From the NCBI GenBank assembly GCA_017427685.1, contig JAFRSH010000024.1:20879-84878 (forward strand): a DNA stretch of 64,000 nucleotides, written 5' to 3'. Position numbers and translations under genes: made by a program. The notes beneath the pieces were generated by a model. That model had not been told where the DNA came from and ran no database searches. It worked only from the letters and a program-made list of their open reading frames with translations. Source of the stretch: Lachnospiraceae bacterium. GTDB lineage: Bacteria > Bacillota > Clostridia > Lachnospirales > Lachnospiraceae. This document shows positions 50,424 to 60,297 of this stretch, piece by piece (the stretch's first letter is position 1; every line of letters starts with the position of its first letter).

Positions 50424-53375
50424 ATGGAAATCGATCTTGTACCTTCCAAATACACCCTTATCAGCAAGGAAGAGGTTCCCGACTGCAGAGGCACGGGATA
50501 TCTTTTGAAACATAAAAAGAGCGGTGCGCGTGTCGCCGTGATCAGCAACAGCGACCCCAACAAGTCGTTCTGCATTACGTTCCGCACGCCTCCGAAGGAC
50601 GACACGGGCGTGGCACATATCCTCGAGCACAGCGTGCTCTGCGGATCTCGCAAGTTTAAACCTAAGGATCCCTTCATGGAGATGGCCAAGGGCTCGCTCA
50701 ATACTTATCTGAACGCGCTCACATACCCTGACAAGACCTGCTATCCCGTTGCGAGCTGCAACGCGCAGGACTTCGCGAACCTGATGGACGTGTACCTCGA
50801 TGCCGTTTTCTATCCCGCGATCTACGAGCACAGGGAGATCTTCATGCAGGAGGGCTGGCATTACGAGCTTGAGGACGCGGAGAGCGATCTCGAGCTCAAT
50901 GGCATCGTGTACAGCGAGATGAAGGGCGTCTTCTCATCGCCCGAGGAGAGGCTCGCGCGTCGCACGATGAGAGAGCTTTTTCCCGACAACGCTTATTACT
51001 ACGAGAGCGGGGGTGACCCGGCTGCGATCCCGAACCTCACCTACGAGGATTTCCTCGAATTCCATAAGAAGTATTACCACCCCTCGAACAGCTACATCAG
51101 CCTCTACGGCGACCTGGACGTCACCGAGAGACTCGAGTTCCTCGACAGGGAGTACCTTTCGGCCTTTGACGCGACCCTGCCTGCACCCTGCATGACGCTC
51201 CAGCCCCCGATCGGCGAGGGGTTCTCGGAGGGCTTCTACCCGCTTGCGGAGGGCGATCCCGAGGAGGATGCCGCGTTCATCAACTGGGCGTTCATGCTCG
51301 CGAACTCCGGAGAGGTCAAGACAAACACGGCACTCGGACTTATCTGCCAGGTGCTTTTCGATATAACCGGCGCGCCCGTCAAGGAAGCGCTCGTCAAGAA
51401 GGGCCTCGGCAAGGAAATCTCTTTTATTACCGAGGACGAGATGATCCAGCCCTTCGGTACGCTTTCGATCCGTAACATTGACGCCGCGAAACTGCCGGAA
51501 GTAAAACAGACCGTTATTGAAACTATCAGCCGGGTAGCCCGGGAGGGGCTCAATAAGCGTTCGCTACAAAGCGCCCTTACACGCATGGAATTCGCCTTCT
51601 GCGAGGAGGACTTCGGCTCGATGCCCAAGGGCCTGATCTACATCTTCAGGTCGCTCTCGACATGGCTGTACGATGAGAAGGCCGCCTTCTCGGGGCTTAT
51701 CGTGCGCAGTCTTTTCGATGAGCTCAGAACGCTTATAGACACGGATTATTACGAGAACCTCGTCCGTGAGTATATGCTCGATTGCAAGTCGAGCGTGTGG
51801 TGCGTCCAGAAGCCGAAGAAGGGCCTTGACCGTGAGGAGGATGCGGCGCTCACGGAGGAATTGCGAAAGTACAAGGAAAGCCTCACGCAGGAGGAGATCG
51901 AGAGGGTTGTCCGCACGACGGAGAGCCTGAAGGAGTATCAGCAGACGCCTTCGACACCAGAAGAACTGCTCACGGTGCCGATGCTCAGGCGCGAGGACAT
52001 CGAACGCACGGGCTTCCTGCCCCTCAACGAGGAGTTTGAGGTGCGCGGAGTGCCTGCGATCCTGCACGAAACCGAGACGAACGGGATCTTTTACATCGAC
52101 GCGCTGTTCGAGGTGAACGGGATCAAGGCGGAGGAGGCTCCGTACCTGGGACTGATGCTGCGACTCCTCGGAAACCTCGACACGAAGAACTTCACATACC
52201 TCGAGCTCGACAACGAAAGCGGGATCCACACGGGCGGGATCGGCGCTTCGATCACGACCTACACCGTGAGCGGAACCGACGACTACAGACCGCTCTTCGC
52301 GATGTCGGGCAAGGCGTTCGCACGAGAGGCTTCAACGCTTATGTCACTCATCTCGGAGGTCTTCCTCGACACCGACTTTTCCTCTCTTTTGAGAGTGCGG
52401 GAGGTTGTGGGAGAATGCATCACAAACATGAGAGGCATCTTTGCAAGCTCGGGACACCGCGTTGCGATGACTGCGGCACGTGCGGCTGTTTCAAGCTCGG
52501 ATGCGTTTACGAGTGCGATCTCGGGCAGGAAGTATTACGAGCTCCTGTGCAAGCTTGAATCCGCTACCGACGAAGAACTCAGGGATGCGATCGAGACCGG
52601 CAGGAAGGCGCTCGGCAGGATCATCAGGAAGAGCGGACTTACATTTAACATCACGGCGACCCGCGAGATCTTCGACGGACTTGACGAAGCTCTCGGGAGC
52701 TATATCGATAGAATAGAAGAGTTCGGCCGGGAGCACGGCGCTACGGGCGAAGGCCGGGATCCGCAGGGCAGAGGTCCGAGGTACGAAATCGGAAGCAGGC
52801 AGATCGCCTACAAGAACGCGGGAGATGTCAACTACGTCGCTCTCGCCGGGATACATGAGTGTCCTTCACCCGAAGAGGCGGGACATTTCTGCATACTTGC
52901 GTCGATTCTTTCAAACGAGTACCTTTGGAACAATATCAGAGTACTCGGAGGCGCGTACGGGTGCGGATTCTCGTTCCGCAGGCAGTGCGGAAGCATCGCG
53001 TTCTACTCATACCGCGATCCTTCGATCGGGGAGACGCTCGAGACTTATAAGGGAGCACCGGACTACATCGAAAGCTTTGATGTGGACGAGCGCGAGATGA
53101 CCAAGTTTATCATCGGAACGATCGGAATACTCGACACGCCCATGACACCCGACATGAAGGGAAGGTTCTCAATTTCGTGCTACATGAGCGGAGTTGACGG
53201 CGAGTGGGTGCAGAAGCGCAGGGAAGCGATCCTTGACGCGACGTGCGAGGATATCCGAAAGCTGGGGAAGTATGTGCGCGAGGTGACAGAACTCGGGAAT
53301 ATCTGCGTCGTGGGAAGCGAAGGAGATATCGAAGCGGAAGGCAACCTATTTACAGAAGTTAAAAATTTGTTTTGA
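50424..53375 (+). CDS. M16C zinc metallopeptidase (presequence-protease type)
   Basis: 983 residues, normal length for the M16C family. The inverted zinc motif HILEH (in GVAHILEHSVLCGS, ~residue 65) has the catalytic Glu, and the third ligand is likely the Glu in GIVYSEMKGVFS. Four M16 half-domains fill the chain, and the M16C-associated region lies in the middle (~460-700). These clam-shell peptidases degrade peptides in the cytoplasm. No signal peptide is seen. AAAGGA precedes ATG 50424. It has its own promoter and stands apart from era. Confidence 0.93.
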   Translation: MEIDLVPSKYTLISKEEVPDCRGTGYLLKHKKSGARVAVISNSDPNKSFCITFRTPPKDDTGVAHILEHSVLCGSRKFKPKDPFMEMAKGSLNTYLNALTYPDKTCYPVASCNAQDFANLMDVYLDAVFYPAIYEHREIFMQEGWHYELEDAESDLELNGIVYSEMKGVFSSPEERLARRTMRELFPDNAYYYESGGDPAAIPNLTYEDFLEFHKKYYHPSNSYISLYGDLDVTERLEFLDREYLSAFDATLPAPCMTLQPPIGEGFSEGFYPLAEGDPEEDAAFINWAFMLANSGEVKTNTALGLICQVLFDITGAPVKEALVKKGLGKEISFITEDEMIQPFGTLSIRNIDAAKLPEVKQTVIETISRVAREGLNKRSLQSALTRMEFAFCEEDFGSMPKGLIYIFRSLSTWLYDEKAAFSGLIVRSLFDELRTLIDTDYYENLVREYMLDCKSSVWCVQKPKKGLDREEDAALTEELRKYKESLTQEEIERVVRTTESLKEYQQTPSTPEELLTVPMLRREDIERTGFLPLNEEFEVRGVPAILHETETNGIFYIDALFEVNGIKAEEAPYLGLMLRLLGNLDTKNFTYLELDNESGIHTGGIGASITTYTVSGTDDYRPLFAMSGKAFAREASTLMSLISEVFLDTDFSSLLRVREVVGECITNMRGIFASSGHRVAMTAARAAVSSSDAFTSAISGRKYYELLCKLESATDEELRDAIETGRKALGRIIRKSGLTFNITATREIFDGLDEALGSYIDRIEEFGREHGATGEGRDPQGRGPRYEIGSRQIAYKNAGDVNYVALAGIHECPSPEEAGHFCILASILSNEYLWNNIRVLGGAYGCGFSFRRQCGSIAFYSYRDPSIGETLETYKGAPDYIESFDVDEREMTKFIIGTIGILDTPMTPDMKGRFSISCYMSGVDGEWVQKRREAILDATCEDIRKLGKYVREVTELGNICVVGSEGDIEAEGNLFTEVKNLF

Positions 53376-53384
53376 TGTGACTTA

Positions 53385-53500
53385 GTGACGGATCCTGTGA
53401 CATTTATATCTTATGGAGTGTCTGAGAATTCGAATTGAGACCGACGGTGTGATAGATATAAATGACACAGAATCCTGACAGTATAGGTTTTACAAAAGGG
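53385..53500 (+). repeat. Hairpin element, family A copy 2, upstream of era
   Basis: Arms 53390-53411 and 53454-53475 are 22 bp with about 20 matches, loop ~42 bp. Its outer sequence (AGTGACGGATCCT on the left, GAATCCTGAcagtata on the right) matches the element at 15579-15765, while the middle is shorter and different. Confidence 0.7.
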
Positions 53501-53546
53501 GTACATGATTGGTACTATGTTTGGAATAATGTGAGGGAAAAAGGAC

Positions 53547-54497
53547 ATGTTTAAATCAGGATTCATAGCTTTAGTAGGGCGTACGAATGTAGGGAAATCT
53601 ACGCTTATGAACAGGCTTATCGGGCAGAAGGTTGCGATAACCAGTAATAAGCCGCAGACTACGCGTACCAGCATCCGCACGATACTCACTGAGGAACGCG
53701 GGCAGATGATATTCATCGACACGCCCGGAATCCATAAGATCGAGCACAAGCTCGGGGAGCATATGGAGGATACGGCGAAGCGTACGCTGAGTGAAGCGGA
53801 TGTCGTGCTCTGGCTGGTTGAGCCGTCGAAGAAGACGGGTGAAGGCGATGCGAGGGTTTCGCAGCTGCTTAAGGGCAGCAAGGCGAAGAAGGTGCTCGTC
53901 ATAAACAAGATCGACACAGTTCCGCGCACGGAGCTTCCGCGTCTCATCGACATGTACAAGCCGCTCGCGGACTTTGACGAGGTTGTGCCCGTCAGTGCCG
54001 CTACGGGAGAGAACGAGGACGAGCTCAAGAACGTGATCTTCGATCTCATGGAAGAAGGACCCATGTACTACGACGAGGACGAGCTCACCGACCAGCCCCT
54101 CAAGCAGATTGCGGCCGAGCTTGTCAGAGAGAACGCTCTGAAATTCCTGAAGGACGAGGTTCCCCACGGGATCGCGGTGTGTGTCGATCTCATGAAGGAG
54201 CGCGCGATAGGCGGCGGTTACGTCGAGTACGATGAGAATGAGGACACCGTTTCCGGCGAAGGTGCGGGTATCTTCGATATCGAGGCTTCGATCATCTGCG
54301 AGAGGGATTCCCACAAGGGTATCATCATCGGCAAACAGGGCTCCATGCTCAAGAAGATAGGAACGGCAGCAAGACTCGAGATGGAAGCGTTCATGGGATG
54401 CAGGATATTCCTAAAACTGTTTGTTAAGGTCAGGAAGGACTGGAGAGACAGTGAGATGTTCCTCAAGGATTACGGATTTGCAGCCCCAAAAGAATGA
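53547..54497 (+). CDS. era: GTPase Era
   Basis: 316 residues. G1 GRTNVGKST, the switch region TTRTSIRTIL, G3 DTPG, G4 NKID, then a C-terminal KH domain with the GXXG loop (IIIGKQGSMLKKIG). Era binds 16S rRNA and helps assemble the 30S subunit. It is followed 25 nt later by recO, a common Firmicute order. AAAAGG precedes ATG 53547. Confidence 0.96.
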   Translation: MFKSGFIALVGRTNVGKSTLMNRLIGQKVAITSNKPQTTRTSIRTILTEERGQMIFIDTPGIHKIEHKLGEHMEDTAKRTLSEADVVLWLVEPSKKTGEGDARVSQLLKGSKAKKVLVINKIDTVPRTELPRLIDMYKPLADFDEVVPVSAATGENEDELKNVIFDLMEEGPMYYDEDELTDQPLKQIAAELVRENALKFLKDEVPHGIAVCVDLMKERAIGGGYVEYDENEDTVSGEGAGIFDIEASIICERDSHKGIIIGKQGSMLKKIGTAARLEMEAFMGCRIFLKLFVKVRKDWRDSEMFLKDYGFAAPKE

Positions 54498-54522
54498 TTT
54501 TGGTGAAGTACAGGAAGACGAA

Positions 54523-55254
54523 ATGAACGGAGAGATCAGAACACAGGGAATAGTACTGCTTTCGGCACCCTGCGGGGAGTACGACAGGCGACTGGTCGTG
54601 CTCACGGCGCAGAGGGGCAGGATAACAGTTTTTGCGAGAGGCGCCCGCAGACCCGGGAACGCCTTTTCGGCATGCACCCAGAGTTTCACCTTCGCCGTTT
54701 TTACGCTTTATGAGGGGCGTGATGCGTACACACTCAAATCCGCCGAGCAGACCAGATTCTTCGAAGAGCTCAGGGATGATCCGGAGAGAGCATGCTACGG
54801 GATCTACTTCTGCGAGATGGCTTCAAACTGTGCACGCGAGGGCATGGACGAGGAGAACCTCATGAAGCTTCTCTATCTCGCACTTTCGGCGCTTGCGAAG
54901 AACGTGATCGACGCAAGGCTTGTGCGCGCTGTTTACGAACTGCGATGCATCACCGACTTCGGTGAGGCACCCCTCACGGACGGAACATGGTACAGCCGCA
55001 CGGGCAGCGGCCTCACGGAGAGCCCTTACGGGGTAGCCGGCGCGCCCTACACAACCGAGAGCAGCTTCGAGGTGAGCGAGGACACAAGGAGCCTTGCAGC
55101 ATATATCATCACGGCACCGCTTGTGGACATTTTCACGTTCTCCGTTCCCGAAGTAACTATCCTCGAGCTTCTTGCAGTATCTTCTGACTGGAGTGAATAC
55201 CGTGTGGGAAGGCATTTGAAGAGCCGGAAAATTCTGGAAACCATTTCTAAATAA
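54523..55254 (+). CDS. recO: DNA repair protein RecO
   Basis: 243 residues from ATG 54523. The N-terminal OB fold (TQGIVLLSAPCGEYDRRLVV, in part) with the family-typical LVVLTAQRGRITVFARGARRP region is followed by a helical C-terminal domain. The four-Cys zinc finger seen in many RecO proteins is absent here; only isolated Cys remain (YELRCITDFG). RecO loads RecA on gaps with RecF and RecR. The upstream in-frame part overlapping era is not used; AGGAAG precedes the ATG. Confidence 0.9.
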   Translation: MNGEIRTQGIVLLSAPCGEYDRRLVVLTAQRGRITVFARGARRPGNAFSACTQSFTFAVFTLYEGRDAYTLKSAEQTRFFEELRDDPERACYGIYFCEMASNCAREGMDEENLMKLLYLALSALAKNVIDARLVRAVYELRCITDFGEAPLTDGTWYSRTGSGLTESPYGVAGAPYTTESSFEVSEDTRSLAAYIITAPLVDIFTFSVPEVTILELLAVSSDWSEYRVGRHLKSRKILETISK

Positions 55255-55469
55255 ATATGCTGTATCCCCCAAAAGCAAAACGAATTTTCGTCCGGTCATT
55301 TTGAAAAATGTCTTTCTGTGGAAAACAGATACATGTAAAACGGGGACTCGGTGAACCGGATCATTGGGTCATGAATTTACTAAAATGTACACCCACAAAA
55401 CACAAGTGTCCGAGAGGTAAAGAAAATCATCAAAAACCGCTAAAAATCTGAATTTCTTGCATAAATTTC

Positions 55470-55498
55470 TTGCAAAAATTTCACAAACTTTATAGAAT
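55470..55498 (+). promoter_or_regulatory. Promoter of glycyl-tRNA synthetase gene
   Basis: -35 TTGCAA (55470-55475), 17-bp spacer, -10 TAGAAT (55493-55498). The spacer between recO and this gene has no T-box motif. Confidence 0.65.
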
Positions 55499-55533
55499 AT
55501 TAAAGTTACATAAAGAGAAAGGAAAGAGACAAG

Positions 55534-56922
55534 ATGGAAAAGACGATGGACAAGATCGTAGCGCTCGCCAAGGCCAGAGGTTTCGTATACCCCGGTTCGG
55601 AGATTTATGGCGGGCTTGCCAACACATGGGATTACGGCAACCTTGGTGTTGAGCTCAAGAACAACGTTAAGCGTGCCTGGTGGAAGAAGTTCATTCAGGA
55701 GTCACCTTACAACGTGGGCGTTGACTGCGCGATCCTCATGAATCCCCAGACATGGGTAGCTTCGGGCCACCTCGGCGGATTCTCGGATCCTCTCATGGAC
55801 TGCCGTGCATGTAAGGAGCGTTTCAGAGCCGACAAGATCATCGAGGACTACGCCGCAGAGAAAGGCATCACACTCGAGGGTTCGGTTGACGGCTGGACCA
55901 AGGAGCAGATGAAGGACTTCATCGAGAAGAACAACGTGCCTTGCCCTTCATGCGGAAAGCATGACTTCACAGACATCAGACAATTCAACCTTATGTTCAA
56001 GACATTCCAGGGCGTTACCGAGGACGCGAAGAGCACAGTTTACCTTCGCCCCGAGACCGCTCAGGGAATTTTCGTAAACTTCAAGAACGTTCAGAGAACT
56101 TCCCGTAAGAAGATGCCTTTCGGTATCGGCCAGATCGGAAAGTCCTTCCGTAACGAGATCACACCCGGTAACTTCACATTCAGAACACGTGAGTTCGAGC
56201 AGATGGAGCTTGAGTTCTTCTGCAAGCCCGGCACCGACCTTGACTGGTTCGAGTACTGGCGCGCGTTCTGCCGTGACTGGCTCATTTCGCTCGGTATCAA
56301 AGAGGACGAGATGAGACTTCGTGATCACAGTCCCGAGGAACTTTGCTTCTATTCAAAGGGCACTACAGATATCGAATTCCTCTTCCCCTTCGGATGGGGT
56401 GAGCTTTGGGGAATCGCAGACAGAACCGATTATGACCTGACCCAGCATCAGACAGTCTCGGGTGAGGACATGAGCTACTTCGATGACGAGACGAATGAGA
56501 GATACATTCCCTACGTTGTTGAGCCTTCGCTTGGTGCGGATCGTGTTGTCCTTGCATTCCTTTGCGCTGCATACGACGAGGAGGAGCTTGAGGGAGGAGA
56601 TATGAGAACCGTTCTCAGGTTCCATCCCGCACTTGCACCCGTCAAGGTCGGGGTACTTCCCCTTTCGAAGAAGTTAAACGACGGCGCAATGCCCATATTC
56701 ACAGAGCTTTCCAAGTACTGGAACTGCGAGTTTGATGACAGGGGGAACATCGGAAAGCGTTATCGTCGTCAGGACGAGATCGGAACACCTTACTGCGTGA
56801 CTTACGATTTCGATTCCGAGACAGACGGCTGTGTAACGGTGCGTGAGCGCGACAGCATGGATCAGGTTCGCCTCCCTATCGGTGAGCTTAAGGCTTATCT
56901 TGAGGAGAAGCTGGCATTCTGA
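55534..56922 (+). CDS. glyS: Glycine--tRNA ligase (alpha2 type)
   Basis: 462 residues, class II synthetase of the dimeric type. It has [13 protein letters not shown], a zinc site formed by CRACKERF and CPSCGKHD, motif 2 [21 protein letters not shown] (shown as FRNEITPG and [12 protein letters not shown]), and motif 3 [10 protein letters not shown], followed by a C-terminal anticodon-binding domain ([14 protein letters not shown]). It charges tRNA-Gly. This single-chain form is distinct from the alpha2beta2 enzyme of many bacteria. The start ATG 55534 has AAAGGAAAGAG upstream; a second ATG four codons on is possible. Confidence 0.96.
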   Translation: MEKTMDKIVALAKARGFVYPGSEIYGGLANTWDYGNLGVELKNNVKRAWWKKFIQESPYNVGVDCAILMNPQTWVASGHLGGFSDPLMDCRACKERFRADKIIEDYAAEKGITLEGSVDGWTKEQMKDFIEKNNVPCPSCGKHDFTDIRQFNLMFKTFQGVTEDAKSTVYLRPETAQGIFVNFKNVQRTSRKKMPFGIGQIGKSFRNEITPGNFTFRTREFEQMELEFFCKPGTDLDWFEYWRAFCRDWLISLGIKEDEMRLRDHSPEELCFYSKGTTDIEFLFPFGWGELWGIADRTDYDLTQHQTVSGEDMSYFDDETNERYIPYVVEPSLGADRVVLAFLCAAYDEEELEGGDMRTVLRFHPALAPVKVGVLPLSKKLNDGAMPIFTELSKYWNCEFDDRGNIGKRYRRQDEIGTPYCVTYDFDSETDGCVTVRERDSMDQVRLPIGELKAYLEEKLAF

Positions 56923-56935
56923 CATGAAATTACAG

Positions 56936-56971
56936 TCTTATCACATAGGCGTTAACGCTTATGTGATAAGA
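56936..56971. repeat. 36-bp near-perfect palindrome after glyS
   Basis: TCTTATCACATAGGCGTTAA and its partner CGCTTATGTGATAAGA form one hairpin with a single mismatch and almost no loop. No U-run follows, so it is a poor terminator; it could be an operator or an RNA-stability hairpin. Confidence 0.7.
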
Positions 56972-57011
56972 TGAAATAATCTGATATTTTGTGATTATTC
57001 ACGACGTTTAA

Positions 57012-57043
57012 TTGTTTTCATGCTGCACCAGTTGTGATAAAAT
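57012..57043 (+). promoter_or_regulatory. Possible promoter of ppdK
   Basis: Extended -10 TGATAAAAT (TAAAAT at 57038-57043), with TTGTTT (57012-57017) at 20 bp or TTTTCA (57015-57020) at 17 bp as -35. The leader is ~95 nt. Confidence 0.5.
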
Positions 57044-57143
57044 ATTAGAAGTGCGGTACTTGATCAAGGTAACGCGCAGACGCGATGCAACGTATTGGGT
57101 GTAGCAAACAAACAGACTATATGATCATTAGGAGGAGAAAGTA

Positions 57144-59780
57144 ATGACAAAATGGGTCTACCTGTTTACCGAAGGAAATGCAGGCATGAGAAACCTTCTC
57201 GGAGGAAAGGGAGCCAACCTCGCCGAGATGACCAACATCGGACTTCCGGTACCTCAGGGATTCACGATCACAACAGAAGCTTGTACACAGTATTATGAGG
57301 ACGGCCGCCAGATCAACGACGAGATCATGGGCCAGATCATGGAATATGTTAAAAAGATGGAAGAGCTCAACGGCAAGAAGTTCGGCGATCTCAAGAATCC
57401 CCTTCTTGTTTCGGTTCGTTCGGGAGCGCGCGCATCGATGCCCGGTATGATGGACACGATCCTCAACCTCGGCCTCAACGATGAAGTAGTTGCAGCTATG
57501 ATCGCAGGCAACCCCGATCCCAAGTTCGAGCGTTTCGTTTATGATTCATACAGACGTTTCATCCAGATGTTCTCCGACGTAGTTATGGAAGTCGGAAAGA
57601 AGTACTTCGAGCAGCTTATCGATGCCATGAAGGAGAAGAAGGGCGTTAAGTTCGACGTTGATCTTACCGCTGCAGACCTTAAAGAGCTCGCTGAGCAGTT
57701 CAAGGCAGAGTACAAGAAGCAGCTCGGAAGCGATTTCCCTTCGGATCCCGTTGTTCAGCTCAAGGAAGCTGTTCGCGCCGTATTCCGTTCATGGGATAAC
57801 CCCAGAGCAAACGTTTACCGTCGTGACAACGACATCCCTTATTCATGGGGTACAGCAGTTAACGTAATGCCCATGGTATTCGGTAACCTTAACAATGAGT
57901 CCGGTACAGGTGTTGCATTTACACGTGATCCCGCTACGGGCGAGAAGAAGCTCATGGGCGAGTTCCTTGTTAACGCTCAGGGCGAGGACGTTGTTGCCGG
58001 TGTTCGTACTCCCATGCCTATCACTCAGATGGAAGAGCAGTTCCCCGAAGCATACAAGCAGTTCGTGGACGTTTGCAATACACTCGAGAATCACTACCAT
58101 GACATGCAGGACATGGAGTTCACGGTTGAGAACAAGAAGCTTTACATGCTCCAGTGCCGTAACGGCAAGCGTACCGCTCAGGCAGCGCTTAAGATCGCTT
58201 GCGACCTTGTTGACGAAGGCATGAAGACAGAGCAGGAAGCAGTTGCTATGATCGATCCCCGTAACCTTGACACTCTGCTTCATCCCCAGTTTGATGCTGC
58301 AGCACTCAAGGCTGCACAGGCACTCGGCAAGGGCCTCGGCGCTTCACCCGGAGCTGCTTGCGGACAGATCGTATTTACCGCAGAGGACGCAGAGAAGTGG
58401 GCAGAGAACGGCAAGAAGGTTGTTCTTGTTCGTCTCGAGACATCACCCGAGGATATCACCGGTATGAAGGCTGCACAGGGCATCCTTACAGTTCGCGGCG
58501 GTATGACATCTCATGCAGCGGTTGTTGCACGTGGTATGGGTAAGTGTTGCGTTTCCGGTTGCGGCGATATCGTTATGGACGAGGAGAACAAGAAGTTCAC
58601 TCTCGCAGGCATCACATTTAACGAGGGCGACGAGATCTCCATCGACGGTACAACAGGTAACATCTACAAGGGAATCATCAAGACAGTTGACGCCACCATC
58701 GCCGGCGAGTTCGGCCGTATCATGGGTTGGGCTGATAAGTACAGAAAACTTAAGGTCAGAACAAACGCTGACACACCTACAGACGCCAAGAAGGCTCGCG
58801 AGCTCGGCGCAGAAGGCATCGGCCTTTGCCGTACAGAGCACATGTTCTTCGAGGCAGATCGTATCGCAGCATTCCGCGAGATGATCTGTGCAGACACAGT
58901 TGAAGGACGTGAGAAGGCTCTCGACAAGATCCTTCCTTACCAGCAGGGTGACTTCGAGCAGCTCTATGAAGCTCTTGAGGGATGTCCCGTTTGTATCAGA
59001 TTCCTTGATCCCCCTCTTCATGAGTTCGTTCCCACAGAAGAGGCTGACATCAAGAAACTTGCCGAAGCACAGGGCAAGCCCGTTGAAGAGATCAGAGCAT
59101 TTATCGACGGTCTCAAGGAATTCAACCCCATGATGGGTCATCGCGGATGCCGTCTTGCGGTTACATATCCCGAGATCGCAAAGATGCAGACAAAGGCTGT
59201 CATCCGTGCAGCTATCAACGTTGCCAAGAAGCATCCCGACTGGAACATCGAGCCCGAGATCATGATCCCGCTCGTTTCCGAAGTACTCGAGCTTAAGTAC
59301 GTTAAGAAGGTTGTTGTTGAGACAGCAGACGCCGAGATCGCTGCTGCAGGCGCTAACCTCAAGTATCAGGTTGGTACCATGATCGAGATCCCCAGAGCTG
59401 CTCTTACAGCTGACGAGATCGCCAAGAACGCAGACTTCTTCTGCTTCGGTACAAACGACCTTACACAGATGACATACGGTTTCTCACGTGACGATGCAGG
59501 TAAGTTCCTCACAGCTTACTATGATGCAAAGATCCTTGAGAATGATCCTTTCGCTAAGCTTGACCGTGTCGGTGTCGGCAAGCTCATGAAGATCGCCATC
59601 GAGCTCGGCAAGAAGGAAAACCCGAACCTCCACATCGGTATCTGCGGCGAGCACGGCGGAGATCCTTCATCCGTAGAGTTCTGCAACGAGATCGGCCTTG
59701 ATTATGTGAGCTGCTCACCTTTCAGAGTACCGATTGCTAGGCTCGCAGCTGCTCAGGCCGCTATTAGTTCGCAGAACTAA
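57144..59780 (+). CDS. ppdK: Pyruvate, phosphate dikinase
   Basis: 878 residues, full length. The N-terminal ATP-grasp domain (LLGGKGANLAEM, SVRSGARASMPGMMDT), central phosphohistidine domain with the catalytic His in GGMTSHAAVVARGMG (~residue 455), and the C-terminal PEP/pyruvate barrel (GLCRTEHMFF, GTNDLTQMTYGFSRDD, GICGEHGGD) are all intact. It interconverts pyruvate + ATP + Pi with PEP + AMP + PPi. In anaerobes it can replace or back up pyruvate kinase. The codon use is strongly biased, as expected for a highly expressed gene. AGGAGGAG precedes the ATG; the stop codon lies inside a short perfect hairpin. Confidence 0.97.
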   Translation: MTKWVYLFTEGNAGMRNLLGGKGANLAEMTNIGLPVPQGFTITTEACTQYYEDGRQINDEIMGQIMEYVKKMEELNGKKFGDLKNPLLVSVRSGARASMPGMMDTILNLGLNDEVVAAMIAGNPDPKFERFVYDSYRRFIQMFSDVVMEVGKKYFEQLIDAMKEKKGVKFDVDLTAADLKELAEQFKAEYKKQLGSDFPSDPVVQLKEAVRAVFRSWDNPRANVYRRDNDIPYSWGTAVNVMPMVFGNLNNESGTGVAFTRDPATGEKKLMGEFLVNAQGEDVVAGVRTPMPITQMEEQFPEAYKQFVDVCNTLENHYHDMQDMEFTVENKKLYMLQCRNGKRTAQAALKIACDLVDEGMKTEQEAVAMIDPRNLDTLLHPQFDAAALKAAQALGKGLGASPGAACGQIVFTAEDAEKWAENGKKVVLVRLETSPEDITGMKAAQGILTVRGGMTSHAAVVARGMGKCCVSGCGDIVMDEENKKFTLAGITFNEGDEISIDGTTGNIYKGIIKTVDATIAGEFGRIMGWADKYRKLKVRTNADTPTDAKKARELGAEGIGLCRTEHMFFEADRIAAFREMICADTVEGREKALDKILPYQQGDFEQLYEALEGCPVCIRFLDPPLHEFVPTEEADIKKLAEAQGKPVEEIRAFIDGLKEFNPMMGHRGCRLAVTYPEIAKMQTKAVIRAAINVAKKHPDWNIEPEIMIPLVSEVLELKYVKKVVVETADAEIAAAGANLKYQVGTMIEIPRAALTADEIAKNADFFCFGTNDLTQMTYGFSRDDAGKFLTAYYDAKILENDPFAKLDRVGVGKLMKIAIELGKKENPNLHIGICGEHGGDPSSVEFCNEIGLDYVSCSPFRVPIARLAAAQAAISSQN

Positions 59781-59784
59781 TAGC
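59760..59784 (+). repeat. Hairpin covering the ppdK stop codon
   Basis: GCTATTAGTTC-GCA-GAACTAATAGC is a perfect 11-bp stem that includes the TAA stop. Confidence 0.7.
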
Positions 59785-59935
59785 AACCGAACGAGTGAGA
59801 GGCAGAATGTTTCGCGAAGCGAAACGTTCGAGATCGAACGAGTGAGGCCTAGTCGGACGCAACCGATCGAGCGACAGAATGTTTCGCGCAGCGAAACGTT
59901 CGAGAGCGAGTGAGGCATCGGTTCGATCGAGCATT
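59785..59935. repeat. REP-like repeats with GTTTCGCGAAGCGAAAC hairpins
   Basis: Two imperfect units ~72 bp apart each hold a perfect hairpin (GTTTCGCGAAGCGAAAC at 59809-59825, GTTTCGCGCAGCGAAAC at 59881-59897) flanked by CAGAAT, GTTCGAGA and GAGTGAGGC words. The GCAACCGA(A/T)CGAG word also repeats. Confidence 0.8.
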
Positions 59936-59946
59936 ACTAAAATAAC

Positions 59947-59992
59947 AAACTCCGCTCTGACCGTAATGGTTAGAACGGAGTTTCTATTTGTT
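59947..59992 (+). terminator. Intrinsic terminator of ppdK
   Basis: AAACTCCGCTCTGACC (59947-59962) pairs, with two G-U pairs, with GGTTAGAACGGAGTTT (59968-59983), followed by CTATTTGTTTT. Confidence 0.8.
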
Positions 59993-60297
59993 TTAGGTAA
60001 TGGTTAGGACCTATGGAAATGATGGGGATAGCGATGGTAGTGTCAAGTGATCTATGAAAGAATGAGCCAAAAGAAAAAGGCTCAGATGAACCTTGAAAAC
60101 TGTAGATTTTATACCTAAAAACTCTCCGAGGGCTTAGGGCTCTACCCTAAGGACCCGCAAGGGGCTCGCCCCTTGACCCGTGTTGCGGGCGCTGCCCGCA
60201 CCCGTCCTCGCCGGAAATGGCGGGACCGCGTACCTTTAAGGATGTGTTACTATACAGGCTTATAACGTAACACTTTTGTACGAGTACACGGTAACTT
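59993..60297. other. Gene-free spacer with serial short palindromes
   Basis: It contains GAGCC/GGCTC near 60063-60082, CTTAGGG-CTCTA-CCCTAAG (60133-60151), CAAGGGGCTCGCCCCTTG (60158-60175) and GCGGGCGCTGCCCGC (60185-60199). No gene, tRNA or rRNA could be assigned. Confidence 0.6.

Noticed and set aside
55255..55533. T-box leader before glycyl-tRNA synthetase
   Set aside because: No AGGGTGGNACCGCG-like box and no terminator hairpin; a normal promoter sits just before the gene.
60100..60240. Possible rRNA or tRNA remnant in the GC-rich spacer
   Set aside because: It resolves into short perfect palindromes and shows no cloverleaf or conserved rRNA stretch.
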